Source: Streptomyces sp. CB01249 | Lineage (GTDB): Bacteria > Actinomycetota > Actinomycetes > Streptomycetales > Streptomycetaceae | Length of the DNA: 64,000 nt | Assembly: GCF_001905735.1 (NCBI RefSeq) | Contig: NZ_LISW01000001.1 | Location: 427,947-491,946 of the forward strand | Direction: 5' to 3' | Shown: positions 8,278 to 16,302 of the stretch, in pieces | Numbering within the stretch: position 1 is the stretch's first letter | How the letters are laid out: every line of letters starts with the position of its first letter | Translations under genes and position numbers: made by a program | The notes under the pieces: model-generated | Seen by the model: only the letters and a program-made list of their open reading frames with translations | Database searches by the model: none | Told to the model about the DNA's origin: nothing

Positions 8278-9300
8278 TCAGGAACTGCTGCCGCAGCTCG
8301 ACCCGCCGCCACAGCTGGAACCACCGCCGCAGCTGCTGCCGCCCCCGCAACTCGATCCGCTGCCCCCGCAACTGCTGCCGCCGCCACAGCTCGATCCGCT
8401 GCCCCCGCAGCTCGACCCGCCGCCCCCGCCGCAGCTGCTGCCCGAGGAGCTGCCGCAGCCGCCGCCCGGGCTCGCCCCCGCGCACCACACGGCCGGCGCG
8501 ACCGCCACCGCCGCGGCGCCGAACGGGGTGTACGAGGAGGCGCTGGGCCGGGTCCGGGCGGACGCGACCAGGTGCGCCCGCAGCCCCGGGTCCGCGACGC
8601 CGCGCAGCCCCCGGGTCGCCACCAGGAACCCCGGGTCGGTGCGGTAGGCGTGCGCGGCGCCGAACTCTGCCGCAGCCCTGCGCCCCGCCCGGGTGATCCG
8701 GGACCGGGCCACCCCCGCGCAGACCAGGCCGGACACGAAACCGACGACGACGGCCGGGATCATCGCCACCGCGAACGGGTAGCTCCAGTCGGCGCCGTCG
8801 TCGCCCTCCATGAACCGGGCGAGGGCCAGGCCGATGGTGACCGGACCCGACGCGAGGCACAGAAACGTCTGCAACAGGCCCCAGACGCGCCACACGACAC
8901 TGGCACGGGGCGCGGCCAGCAGCCCGCGCGCGGCGAGACCGTCCCCGGTCTCCTGCACCGCAGGATGCCGCATCACGGCCACTCGCAGCGCCGCCAGCGA
9001 CCCGCTCGGCGCGGCCGCCAGTCCGTGCAGCACCGCCCGTTCCACCGGGTCGTACGCGACCGGCCGGAGCACGGCCACGATGCCGGGTCCGCCGATGGCC
9101 AGCCGGCCGTCCGCGTGCATGGCCGCCAGAGCGGTGTCGACCACCCGGCCGGGCCCGCCGTTCAGGAACGCCACCTCGGACAGGTCGTGCGCCGGACCGC
9201 CCACCCCCCGGCGGGAGCGGGCCAGGCCGACGATCAGCACGGTGAACGAGGCGATCACCGCGAGCGTGAGGAAGACCAGCATCCCGTCCATGCCCGTCAC
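8278..9300 (-). CDS. TIGR04222-type membrane protein with a nine-Cys Gly/Ser tail
   Basis: A 340-residue protein starting at GTG 9300, which overlaps the MNIO stop codon (GTGA), so the two are translationally coupled. It has an N-terminal membrane segment ([20 protein letters not shown]), the [18 protein letters not shown] domain shared with the next gene, and two hydrophobic segments around residues 135-190. The last 65 residues are almost only Gly, Ser and Cys: nine cysteines, eight of them in SSCG units spaced 6-8 residues apart, ending in SSCGSSS. Such a tail beside a DUF692 enzyme recalls bufferin and other MNIO substrates, whose cysteines become thiooxazoles or related groups. I propose the tail is the modified region; that is inference. 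The tail DNA is highly repetitive at codon level. Confidence 0.78.
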   Translation of the reverse strand: MTGMDGMLVFLTLAVIASFTVLIVGLARSRRGVGGPAHDLSEVAFLNGGPGRVVDTALAAMHADGRLAIGGPGIVAVLRPVAYDPVERAVLHGLAAAPSGSLAALRVAVMRHPAVQETGDGLAARGLLAAPRASVVWRVWGLLQTFLCLASGPVTIGLALARFMEGDDGADWSYPFAVAMIPAVVVGFVSGLVCAGVARSRITRAGRRAAAEFGAAHAYRTDPGFLVATRGLRGVADPGLRAHLVASARTRPSASSYTPFGAAAVAVAPAVWCAGASPGGGCGSSSGSSCGGGGGSSCGGSGSSCGGGSSCGGSGSSCGGGSSCGGGSSCGGGSSCGSSS

Positions 9301-10595
9301 CGCCCCACCAGCACGGAGCGGGCGGCCCGGGCCAGCCGGGTCGCGCGCCCGGGCGGCCGGGGCGCGGCACGGTCCCGCCACCACCGCGTCAGCCGTCGCC
9401 GGGCCGCGTCGTCCGCCGGGCGGCCCGCGATGAGCAGGTGCTCGGCGAAGTCCAGGGCGTCGCGCCGGTACCCCGATGTCATGGGCCGCGCTCCGGCGTA
9501 CGCGAGGAACGCCGCCCGGTAGCCGTCCCCCAGGATCTCCGGCAGCTCGGGCGCCACCTTGGCCACGACGTCCGCGCGCTTGGCGGCCAGGGCGCGGCTC
9601 TGCACCCGGAGCCGGTTCGGGTCGAACCCCTCCGGCGCGGGCGTCCCGGCGACCAAGGCGGACAGCAGCGCGGTCTGCGCGACGGCGACACCGTCCCGTA
9701 CGGACTCCGCGACGGGCACGGCGGGCGGTACCGCCGGGGCCGACCAGGTCGCCGAGGCGCCCCCGCCCTGCTCCAGCACGCCCCGGATTGCGTCCAGCTC
9801 GCCCGCCAGCTCACCGGGCGGCGGGAACGCCTCGTCGCGCTCCAGCAGCACCCCCGGCGGGTCCACCCGGGACCGCAGCTCCGCCAGCACATCGAGCACC
9901 GGGGCGGTCACCGGGTGGGCGTGCGTGTCGTGCCACACGCCGTCCTTCTCGACCCCGCCCGCCACATGCACGTACGCGATGGCCTCCACCGGCAGCTCGT
10001 CCAGCGCGGCCGCCGGGTCCTCGCCCCGGTTCACGTGGTTGGTGTGCAGATTGGCCACGTCGATCAGCAGCCGCACCCCGGTCCGCTCGACCAGCTCCGC
10101 CAGGAACTGCCCCTCGGTCAGCTCCTCGCCCGGCCAGGAGACCAGCGCCGCGATGTTCTCCAGCGCCAGCGGCACCGGCAGCGCGTCCTGCGCGATGCGC
10201 ACGTTCTCGCACAGCACGTCCAGCGCCGCCCGGGTGCGCGGCACCGGCAGCAGGTGACCCGCCTCCAGGACCGGCGACCCGGTGCGCGGCCCGCCCGCCC
10301 GTACGAAGGCGATGTGCTCGGTCACCAGCGGCGCGCCGAGCAGCGTGGCCCGGGCGGCGAGGTCCGCGAGCTTCCCCGGGTCGGGACGGTCGGCGCCGCC
10401 GAGGCCCAGCGAGACGCCGTGCGGCACCACGGTGACCCCGCGCTCCCGCAGCCGTACCAGTGAGTCCGGCAGATGATCGGCGCAGAGGTTCTCCGCGACC
10501 GCCTCCACCCAGTCGAGCCCCGGCAGCGCCTCCACCTCGGCGGCGATCTCCGGCCGCCAGCCGATCCCGATGCCCAGCCTCATACCGTCCCCCAT
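9297..10595 (-). CDS. DUF692 multinuclear non-heme iron oxygenase (MNIO) with a fused C-terminal domain
   Basis: A 432-residue protein. Residues 1-280 form the TIM-barrel MNIO (MbnB/TglH/DUF692) domain. The likely iron ligands are in place: H59 (VVPHGVSL), E93-H94 (VTEHIAF), E146-N147 (LALENIAA), D179, N182 and H184 ([11 protein letters not shown]), H210 (YVHVAGG), D223 and H225 (WHDTHAHP) and E252 (LLERDEAF). Known members oxidise cysteines of peptide substrates. After a Pro/Ala linker, residues 300-432 resemble the partner proteins (DUF2063/MbnC-like; [21 protein letters not shown]) that normally are encoded separately and bind the substrate. ATG 10595 follows AAAGGGGGAG; ATG 10583 is the alternative. 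It is first in an operon with two TIGR04222 proteins, the likely substrates or partners. Confidence 0.88.
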   Translation of the reverse strand: MGDGMRLGIGIGWRPEIAAEVEALPGLDWVEAVAENLCADHLPDSLVRLRERGVTVVPHGVSLGLGGADRPDPGKLADLAARATLLGAPLVTEHIAFVRAGGPRTGSPVLEAGHLLPVPRTRAALDVLCENVRIAQDALPVPLALENIAALVSWPGEELTEGQFLAELVERTGVRLLIDVANLHTNHVNRGEDPAAALDELPVEAIAYVHVAGGVEKDGVWHDTHAHPVTAPVLDVLAELRSRVDPPGVLLERDEAFPPPGELAGELDAIRGVLEQGGGASATWSAPAVPPAVPVAESVRDGVAVAQTALLSALVAGTPAPEGFDPNRLRVQSRALAAKRADVVAKVAPELPEILGDGYRAAFLAYAGARPMTSGYRRDALDFAEHLLIAGRPADDAARRRLTRWWRDRAAPRPPGRATRLARAARSVLVGR

Positions 10596-10659
10596 GCTGC
10601 TCCCCCTTTGGTTCGTGCAGGGGTGATGACCCCGGTTCGCGGTCGTGAATCCGGCAGGG

Positions 10660-10688
10660 GAGACGTTCAGAGCTTCATTTGAGGTTCC
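10660..10688 (-). promoter_or_regulatory. ECF-sigma-type promoter of the MNIO operon
   Basis: On the minus strand GGAACC (10688-10683) is followed after 17 nt by CGTCTC (10665-10660). This matches the -35 GGAAC(C) and -10 CGTC(T) pattern of many extracytoplasmic-function sigma factors such as SigE. The predicted transcript would start near 10653, with a leader of about 58 nt to the MNIO ATG. Which ECF factor uses it is unknown. Confidence 0.55.
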
Positions 10689-10704
10689 GCCGGTCCCTGT
10701 CCTT

Positions 10705-11460
10705 TCAGCGACGGCGTCGCAGCGCCGGGTGGTCGGCGACCACCGTGCACGAGCCCGGGGCGATCTCCGTGAAGCCCGCGTCCCGGACGACCGGCAGCCC
10801 GCTCACCGTCAGCGCCGCCCAGCGGCCCGGCTCCGCCGTGGCCACCCCGAGCGGGAAACCGGCCTCGCGCCACGCCTTGCGCTCGGTCTCCGACAGCTCC
10901 CACCAGGCGAGCTGCGCCCCGTGTCCGACCTGCGCCATCTCCTTGCCGGCCGACATGCCGAGGTCCGGGTTGAGCCAGAGCACCGGGTGCCCCGGGTCGG
11001 GCGCGGCCGGCGGCTCCGGGTCGTCCAGGTCGGTGCCCGAGACCTGGAGCTTGGCCAGCTCCTTCGGCCAGCCGTCCAGCGGCACCGGCGGGAAGACCCG
11101 CACCTCCGCCTCCTCGCCCGTCACCGTGATCCCGGGCAGGGCCGACGCCTTGCGCCACTCCGCGCCCCGGGCCCGCCGGACGACCTTGCGGATACGGGCG
11201 TCCTGCCAGTCCCGCATCACCCGCGCCCACTCGCCCTCGCCCACCGACCGCTCGTCGGACAGCATCACGAGCACCGCGCGGGCGGCCGTGCGCAGGGCGT
11301 CGGTGCGGGCGGGCGGTGCGGCCTTCTCGATGTGCACCACCAACGGCAGTACGTACTGGGGTGCTTCGTCGCGGTCCGTCCGCTCGGACCGGAAGGGGCT
11401 GTCCACGGGCACGGCGGCCGGCTCGGCGGACGGGGACGCGGGGATGTCGTTGCTGCTCAC
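10705..11460 (-). CDS. PTH2-like peptidyl-tRNA hydrolase domain protein
   Basis: A 251-residue cytosolic protein. The C-terminal half contains [25 protein letters not shown] split around the PTH2 signature GK(x)AQxxH: the [14 protein letters not shown] motif is the best evidence for the archaeal/eukaryotic-type peptidyl-tRNA hydrolase fold, followed by [12 protein letters not shown] and [14 protein letters not shown]2 releases peptides from peptidyl-tRNA that dropped off ribosomes. The first 120 residues are not part of that fold and include [29 protein letters not shown], of unknown role. The bacterial Pth1 is normally encoded elsewhere, so the physiological role of this extra enzyme is uncertain. 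Confidence 0.7.
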   Translation of the reverse strand: MSSNDIPASPSAEPAAVPVDSPFRSERTDRDEAPQYVLPLVVHIEKAAPPARTDALRTAARAVLVMLSDERSVGEGEWARVMRDWQDARIRKVVRRARGAEWRKASALPGITVTGEEAEVRVFPPVPLDGWPKELAKLQVSGTDLDDPEPPAAPDPGHPVLWLNPDLGMSAGKEMAQVGHGAQLAWWELSETERKAWREAGFPLGVATAEPGRWAALTVSGLPVVRDAGFTEIAPGSCTVVADHPALRRRR

Positions 11461-11531
11461 CCGCCCAGTCTGCCAGCCGCCCCGGAGACCGTTCTTGGCG
11501 GAATGGAAGGCTCCGGGCGAGGATGCCGTCC

Positions 11532-12209
11532 ATGAAGAGTGATCTCTTTTCCAGCGAGCACATGGCCGAGCAGGCGACCGTCCCCGGGATGACCCTGCAG
11601 AACGCCAAATCCATCAAATACGCGGTCAACGGGGAGATGCACGCCCGCCAGGGATCGATGGTCGCCTTCCGCGGGAACCTCCAGTTCGAGCACAAGAGCC
11701 AAGGCATCGGCGGCCTGCTCAAGCGGGCGGTCACCGGCGAGGGGCTGCCGCTGATGGCCGTGCGCGGCCAGGGCGAGGCGTGGTTCGCCCACGAGGCCGC
11801 GAACTGCTTCATCGTGGAGATGGAGCAGGGCGACGCCCTCACCATCAACGGCCGCAACGTCCTGTGTTTCGACGCCTCGCTCTCGTACGAGATAAAGACC
11901 GTCAAGGGTGCCGGGATGGCCGGGGGCGGCCTCTTCAACAGCGTCTTCACCGGCCACGGCAAGCTGGGCCTGATGTGCGACGGGTATCCCATCGTCATCC
12001 CCGTCACCCCGCAGCAGCCGGTGTTCGTGGACACGGACGCCGTCGTCGGCTGGAGCGCCCAGCTGAACACCTCGCTGCACCGCTCGCAGAGCGTCGGCTC
12101 GATGATCCGCGGCGGTTCGGGCGAGGCCGTCCAACTGCGCCTGGACGGGCAGGGGTTCGTGATCGTACGGCCCAGCGAGCTGAAGCCCGAGAAGGCGTCG
12201 TCGCACTGA
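11532..12209 (+). CDS. AIM24 family protein
   Basis: A 225-residue protein of the AIM24/TraT-like double-beta-helix family, named after a yeast mitochondrial protein; the bacterial role is unknown. Conserved pieces include FRGNLQFEHK, GEAWFAHEAANCFIVEM, DALTINGRNVLCFDASLSYEI and GHGKLGLMCDGYPIVI. There is no signal peptide. The start at ATG 11532 (MKSDLFSSEHM) has GAGGA about 8 nt upstream; the open frame extends further 5' but without conserved sequence. It is followed directly by an ABC ATPase and a membrane protein, suggesting one transcription unit with a possible envelope-related role. Confidence 0.85.
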   Translation: MKSDLFSSEHMAEQATVPGMTLQNAKSIKYAVNGEMHARQGSMVAFRGNLQFEHKSQGIGGLLKRAVTGEGLPLMAVRGQGEAWFAHEAANCFIVEMEQGDALTINGRNVLCFDASLSYEIKTVKGAGMAGGGLFNSVFTGHGKLGLMCDGYPIVIPVTPQQPVFVDTDAVVGWSAQLNTSLHRSQSVGSMIRGGSGEAVQLRLDGQGFVIVRPSELKPEKASSH

Positions 12210-13114
12210 GCACCGGTACGGAGATCCTGCGGCTGCGGGGAGCCGGCCGGCGGTACGGGCTCACCGGTCCCTGGGTGCTGCGCGGGGTCGACCTGGCCCT
12301 GCCCGCGCGCGCCCTCGTCCGCGTCGAGGGCGCCAACGGCACCGGGAAGTCGACCCTGTTGCGGCTGCTGGCCCGGATCGACGCGCCCTCCGAGGGCCGG
12401 GTCACGGGGCGGCCGCGCACGGCGTACGTCCCCGAGCGGTTCCCGGCGGCCCTGCCCTTCACGGCTGCCGGGTATCTCGTCCACCTCGGCCGCGTCCACG
12501 GGCTGAGCGCCTCGGAGGCGGCCGCCCGGGCGGACCGCTGGCTCACCCGGTTCGGCGCCGCCGCGCACGCCCGGACGCCCCTGGCCGAACTCTCCAAGGG
12601 CAGCAGCCAGAAGGTGGCCGTCGCCCAGGCGCTCCTCGCCGAACCGGAACTCCTGGTCCTGGACGAGGCGTGGACCGGCCTCGACACCGAGGCACGCGAG
12701 GTGCTTGACCGGGCGGTGGCGGAGCGCGTCGCCGCCGGGGCGACGGTGGTCTACGTCGACCACGACCCGCGCCGCCTGGCGGGCGAGGTCGACGCCGCGT
12801 ACCGGGTGGAGGGCCTGGGCCTGACCGCCGCCGCGCTCGCGCCCGGGGAATCCCGCGTACGCATCGAGGCGACGGCCCCGCCGGGGACCCCGCTCCCGCC
12901 CGGACTGCCCGGGGCTCCCGCGTACACCCTGAGCGACGACGGAACGGCCCGCCTCACGGTCCCGGCGACGCACTCCGACGCGCTGCTCGCGGCGCTGCTC
13001 TCGGCCCGGCCGCGGTGGCACATCGGGCGCGTGGAGCAGGCACGCGGGGCGCGCCCCGAACCGGAACCCGCGCCGCACCGCCCACCCATCGCGGACGGGG
13101 ACCCCGCACCATGA
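12206..13114 (+). CDS. ABC transporter ATP-binding protein
   Basis: An ABC ATPase of about 300 residues. Walker A is EGANGTGKSTLL, the signature is LSKGSSQKVAVAQAL, Walker B is LLVLDEAWTGLD and the H-loop histidine is in VVYVDHD. A C-terminal extension of about 90 residues ends in a Pro/Glu/Arg-rich tail. The start is uncertain: the nucleotide-binding fold needs the TGTEILRLRGAGRRYG segment, but no ATG or GTG lies upstream of it in frame within reasonable distance. CTG at 12206 overlapping the AIM24 stop (CTGA) is my choice. The stop overlaps the ATG of the next gene (ATGA), so the two are coupled and probably form a small exporter; its cargo is unknown. Confidence 0.82.
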   Translation: MSTGTEILRLRGAGRRYGLTGPWVLRGVDLALPARALVRVEGANGTGKSTLLRLLARIDAPSEGRVTGRPRTAYVPERFPAALPFTAAGYLVHLGRVHGLSASEAAARADRWLTRFGAAAHARTPLAELSKGSSQKVAVAQALLAEPELLVLDEAWTGLDTEAREVLDRAVAERVAAGATVVYVDHDPRRLAGEVDAAYRVEGLGLTAAALAPGESRVRIEATAPPGTPLPPGLPGAPAYTLSDDGTARLTVPATHSDALLAALLSARPRWHIGRVEQARGARPEPEPAPHRPPIADGDPAP

Positions 13115-13782
13115 CCGCGCTCATCCGCTACCAGGCCGACCTGCTCGTACGGTCCCAGCGCTGGCTGGCCCCGGTCCTGCTCTACCTGGCCTTCCTCGCC
13201 GTCGGCATCCGCTCCGGGCAGCCCGTCCTCGACTCGCTCGGCTACACCGCCGCCGGGATGCTCCCGGTCACGGCATGGTTTGTGCGCGTCTGCGTCACCC
13301 AGGAGCCGCCCGCCGCCCGGGCGGTCGTCGCGGCGGCGGCCGGCGGGCAGCCGAAGGCCCATCTGGCGGCCCTGCTCACCGCGCTGGGCGGCGCCGCGCT
13401 GCTGGGCGAGGCCGCCACCGCCGTGGTCCTGGCGATCAGCGACCCGGTGAGCACGGACCACGCGGTGCGGGTGCCCCTGGCGCCCGCCGGGGCCGCCGGA
13501 GTCGTCGCCACCGCGTGCTGCGTGCTGCTGGGCGCGGCGGCGGGCGCGCTGTGCGGCCGGCCGCTGCTGCACGGGCGCGGCTGGTCCATCGCGGCGACGG
13601 CGCTCGTGGCGCTGCTGGCGCTGGTCAGCACCGGATCGCCCGCGAAGTACGCGGTGACGGGCCTGGTCACCGGCTCGCTGACCGGCACGGTCCACGTACC
13701 GCTGCTCCCGCTGCTCGGGGCCGCCGCCGTGACGGCCGCCGCGTTCGCGCTCGTCTGTCGCCTGACTTCGGTACGGGGCTGA
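13111..13782 (+). CDS. Membrane protein, probable partner of the ABC ATPase
   Basis: A 223-residue integral membrane protein with about six hydrophobic segments (WLAPVLLYLAFLAVG, AAGMLPVTAWFV, LTALGGAALLGEAATAVVLAI, GVVATACCVLLGAAAGALCG, AATALVALLALVS, LPLLGAAAVTAAAFALV). It has no recognised catalytic motif. Its ATG overlaps the stop of the ABC ATPase by 4 nt, so it is most likely the membrane half of the same transporter, of the small ABC-2-like kind. Assignment rests on topology and coupling, not on a family signature. Confidence 0.7.
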   Translation: MTALIRYQADLLVRSQRWLAPVLLYLAFLAVGIRSGQPVLDSLGYTAAGMLPVTAWFVRVCVTQEPPAARAVVAAAAGGQPKAHLAALLTALGGAALLGEAATAVVLAISDPVSTDHAVRVPLAPAGAAGVVATACCVLLGAAAGALCGRPLLHGRGWSIAATALVALLALVSTGSPAKYAVTGLVTGSLTGTVHVPLLPLLGAAAVTAAAFALVCRLTSVRG

Positions 13783-13789
13783 GTAGGCT
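13762..13789 (+). promoter_or_regulatory. SigA-like promoter for the leaderless CxxC peptide gene
   Basis: CTGACT (13762-13767) and TAGGCT (13784-13789) are separated by 16 nt and the ATG starts 7 nt after the -10. This is a good vegetative-type promoter for a leaderless message, inside the end of the upstream membrane-protein gene. Confidence 0.6.
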
Positions 13790-13796
13790 CGTACGT

Positions 13797-13985
13797 ATGA
13801 GTGAGGAATCGGGTTCCTACTGCGAGACGTCGCCCGCCGAGTCGCCGGAGCGGGCCGAGGGGCCGCCGTACGCCGAGTGCGTGCTGTGCCGGAAGCCGAC
13901 CGAGTACGCGGAGTCGGTCAAGGGGATCACGCTGTGCCCGGTGTGCGAGTGGCAGGAGGCCCAGCGCACGGCCTGCTCCGGCTGA
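13797..13985 (+). CDS. Small zinc-ribbon-like protein
   Basis: A 62-residue protein, shorter than most gene callers report. Two CxxC pairs, CVLCRK and CPVCEW, 17 residues apart, form a likely zinc ribbon; two more cysteines lie near the ends (YCET and TACSG). The N-terminal 25 residues are acidic and probably disordered. There is no Shine-Dalgarno, and a promoter with -10 TAGGCT places the transcription start at the ATG. It stands between an ABC membrane gene and a convergent deacetylase. The function is unknown; zinc ribbons of this size often bind nucleic acid or protein partners. Confidence 0.72.
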   Translation: MSEESGSYCETSPAESPERAEGPPYAECVLCRKPTEYAESVKGITLCPVCEWQEAQRTACSG

Positions 13986-13991
13986 CGTGCT

Positions 13992-14828
13992 TCAGCCGCC
14001 CATCAGCTCGGACACCCTGACGAAGCGGTAGCCGCGCTTCCGTAGCTCCGGTACGACCTGGCGGACCGCCTCGGCGGTGACCGGCGCCGCGCTGCGGGTG
14101 CAGTGCATGACGACGAGCGAACCGGACCGCACCCCGTCGAGCACCTGCTCGGCGACGGCGTCCGCGTCCGTCGCGAAGGCGTCGCCGCTGACGACGTCCC
14201 ACTGCACGGCGGTCACCTTCTCCGGCCCGAGGGCGCGCAGCGTGTCGTCGTCGTAACAGCCGCCGGGGAAGCGGAAGTACGGCACGACATTGCGGGCACC
14301 GGTCGCCCGGATCGCCCCGAAGGCCCGCTGGACCTCCTTGCGCACCGCGCCCTTCTCGACGGTCGGCAGCCCGTAGCAGGGCGTCGTGAAGGCGTAGTGG
14401 CTGTAGGAGTGGTTGCCGATCTCGAAGAGGGGGTCGGTGCCGATGGAGCGCGCCTGGTCCGGGTACTCCTCGGCCCAGCGCCCGGTCATGAACACCGTCG
14501 CGGGCACCTTCAGGCGGCGCAGCAGGGCGATCAGTTCCGGGTTGTCGAAGTGCTCACCGGCCGCCGCGCGCGGCCCTTCGTCGGCCGTCATGTCGGCGTC
14601 GAAGCTCAGCGCGACGACCTTCGCGGCGCGCTGCGGCCCGCGCGTGAAGACGGGGGTCAGCCCGCCGGGGCCGGGGGCCATGACGGGGGCCCTTTCCGTG
14701 ACCCTTTCCGTGACCTGAGGGGCGGGCGGCCGTTCGACGGCGGTGCTCGTCGGCTGCGCCTGGCCGCAGCCGACGAGCACCGCACCCAACACACCCATAA
14801 CAGCCGTTTTGTGCGTAAATCTGATCAT
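13992..14828 (-). CDS. Polysaccharide deacetylase family lipoprotein
   Basis: A 278-residue exported protein. A type II signal peptide ends in the lipobox LVGC (lipidation at C21), followed by a Pro/Thr-rich linker and a NodB-type deacetylase domain from about residue 68. Catalytic motifs are present in slightly altered form: VVALSFDADMT for the TFDDG motif, HSYSH for the metal-binding HxxxH, RFPGGCYDDD, WDVVSGD and VVMHCT. It should remove acetyl groups from a cell-wall or other extracellular polysaccharide, anchored to the outer face of the membrane. The exact substrate is unknown. It ends just past a convergent small gene; its 46-nt upstream gap separates it from the T7SS-toxin operon end. 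Confidence 0.86.
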   Translation of the reverse strand: MIRFTHKTAVMGVLGAVLVGCGQAQPTSTAVERPPAPQVTERVTERAPVMAPGPGGLTPVFTRGPQRAAKVVALSFDADMTADEGPRAAAGEHFDNPELIALLRRLKVPATVFMTGRWAEEYPDQARSIGTDPLFEIGNHSYSHYAFTTPCYGLPTVEKGAVRKEVQRAFGAIRATGARNVVPYFRFPGGCYDDDTLRALGPEKVTAVQWDVVSGDAFATDADAVAEQVLDGVRSGSLVVMHCTRSAAPVTAEAVRQVVPELRKRGYRFVRVSELMGG

Positions 14829-14874
14829 TTTCGGACGCTAACCGATCGTCCGTAAGCGGTCCCGGGCTGGCGCG

Positions 14875-16302
14875 CTAGAGCGGCGGCGCCCCACGCAGAT
14901 GGCGCATCAGCTGTTCCAGGGCCGTCCAGCCCTCGGCGGTCTCGCCGTCGCCGAGCGCGTAGTAGTAGCCCGGCCGGCCGCCGGGGCCCACTCGCACCGG
15001 CGCCTCCTTGAGCGGCGTCCGGGCGGCGGTGTCGCGACCCACCTCGGTCACCTCGGCGGAGCCGAGCGTGAAGGAGTACGGGAGCGGGGGGCGTTCGAAG
15101 CGGGGCGGGGCGTTCAGGTCGCGGCGGCCCTCGCCAAGCTGGCACAGCATGGTCCGCAGCCCGTGCCGGGTGACCAGCTCGTCGGCGAGCCCCGGCAGCG
15201 CGTCCAGAGGTGGGTGCTCGTCGGAGCCGTAGCCGAGGACGAGGGTGATGTCCTCCTCCACCCCTTCCGAGGTGCGGTTCACCTGGAGGGTGGCGACGGC
15301 GGGGCGGTCCGGGCTGCCCACGGCCACCAGCCAGGTCGGCCGGGGCGCGCGTTCGTACGCCAGGTCGGTCAGCCGCCGCCGCGACCAGATGAGCCCTGCC
15401 GGCTCCGAGGTCCCCCAGCCGGCCGGGGGCGCGCCGGTCAGCGCCTCCCAGGCGGCTTCCAGGGCGCCGCCGAGCACCAGGTCGGCGGTGGGGCGGTGCA
15501 CGGTCCGGAGCGATACGACGAGCTGCCGCTCGCCGGTGGGCCCGGCCTCGGTGAACGCCTCCGCCACCGGGGTCTGCCCGTCCTCGCGCCGGTCCGGTGC
15601 GAACGCGTCGTCCTGCCAGCGCAGTACGGCGCCGGTCAGCCCGTCGTAGTAGCCGCAGCGCTCGTCCCGGACGACCCAGCGCGAAGAGGTGGACTGGAGC
15701 AGCAGCCGCGTCGGCAGGGAGAGCGTGCAGTGGGGCGGGGTGACGACCTGGAGCGACCGCTCGCTCTCCACGGTGGCCCGCAGCGCCTCCGTCAGCCAGC
15801 TCGTCATGGGGACGACCGGGCGGTCCTGGATGACGACGGCCGCCTTGTCGGTGAGCATGTCGACGGCGGGCTGCGCGGCGGCGGGGGAGGGCACGGCCGT
15901 GATGCCCGAGACGTCGAGGGGGCGGGCGGCGCCGGTGGTGCCGGGGGCGTCGGCCGGCCAGACCCGGCCGCCGAGCAGCATGGTCAGCCGCGCGGCGAAG
16001 GCCCCGGCCAGCTCCTCGGCCCGGTCGACCCCGGCAGCGGCCCGCGCCTCGACCCACCACCAGGGCCCGTCCCCCTCCGGAGCGGCCTCCGCCCCGAGCA
16101 GCCGAACGGCTTCCCCGGGCACCTGGATCAACAGGGGGACCTCGACCGAGACGAGCGGCCGCCCCTCGTCGTCGCACAACTGCACGACGGCCCCGTCCCC
16201 GGTGGTCCCGACGCGCAGATCGGGCCCACCGGCAAGCAACCCGGCCAGCACACTGAGCGAGTCGGGCATGCGCTTGGTGAGTGCGACGACGTCCTGGGTC
16301 AT
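14875..16302 (-). CDS. DUF6177 family protein
   Basis: A 475-residue cytosolic protein matching what I know as DUF6177, an actinobacterial family of unknown function often found near type VII secretion or DUF6507 genes. Conserved stretches include LAGLLAGGPDLRVG, VQLCDDEGRPLVSVE, VVIQDRPVVPMTSWLTEALR and a C-terminal GYYYALGDGETAEGWTALEQLMRHL. The open frame reaches up to 16791, but the true start is ATG 16302, which overlaps the upstream pentapeptide gene stop (ATGA) and begins MTQDVVALTKRMPDS. It is the last gene of the toxin operon. Its role there is not known; a chaperone or secretion-adaptor role is only a guess. Confidence 0.78.
   Translation of the reverse strand: MTQDVVALTKRMPDSLSVLAGLLAGGPDLRVGTTGDGAVVQLCDDEGRPLVSVEVPLLIQVPGEAVRLLGAEAAPEGDGPWWWVEARAAAGVDRAEELAGAFAARLTMLLGGRVWPADAPGTTGAARPLDVSGITAVPSPAAAQPAVDMLTDKAAVVIQDRPVVPMTSWLTEALRATVESERSLQVVTPPHCTLSLPTRLLLQSTSSRWVVRDERCGYYDGLTGAVLRWQDDAFAPDRREDGQTPVAEAFTEAGPTGERQLVVSLRTVHRPTADLVLGGALEAAWEALTGAPPAGWGTSEPAGLIWSRRRLTDLAYERAPRPTWLVAVGSPDRPAVATLQVNRTSEGVEEDITLVLGYGSDEHPPLDALPGLADELVTRHGLRTMLCQLGEGRRDLNAPPRFERPPLPYSFTLGSAEVTEVGRDTAARTPLKEAPVRVGPGGRPGYYYALGDGETAEGWTALEQLMRHLRGAPPL

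Noticed and set aside
8278..8460. Repeat array that could look like a CRISPR or minisatellite
   Set aside because: The repeats are codon-level repeats of the SSCGG tail in a translated frame; there are no equal spacers.
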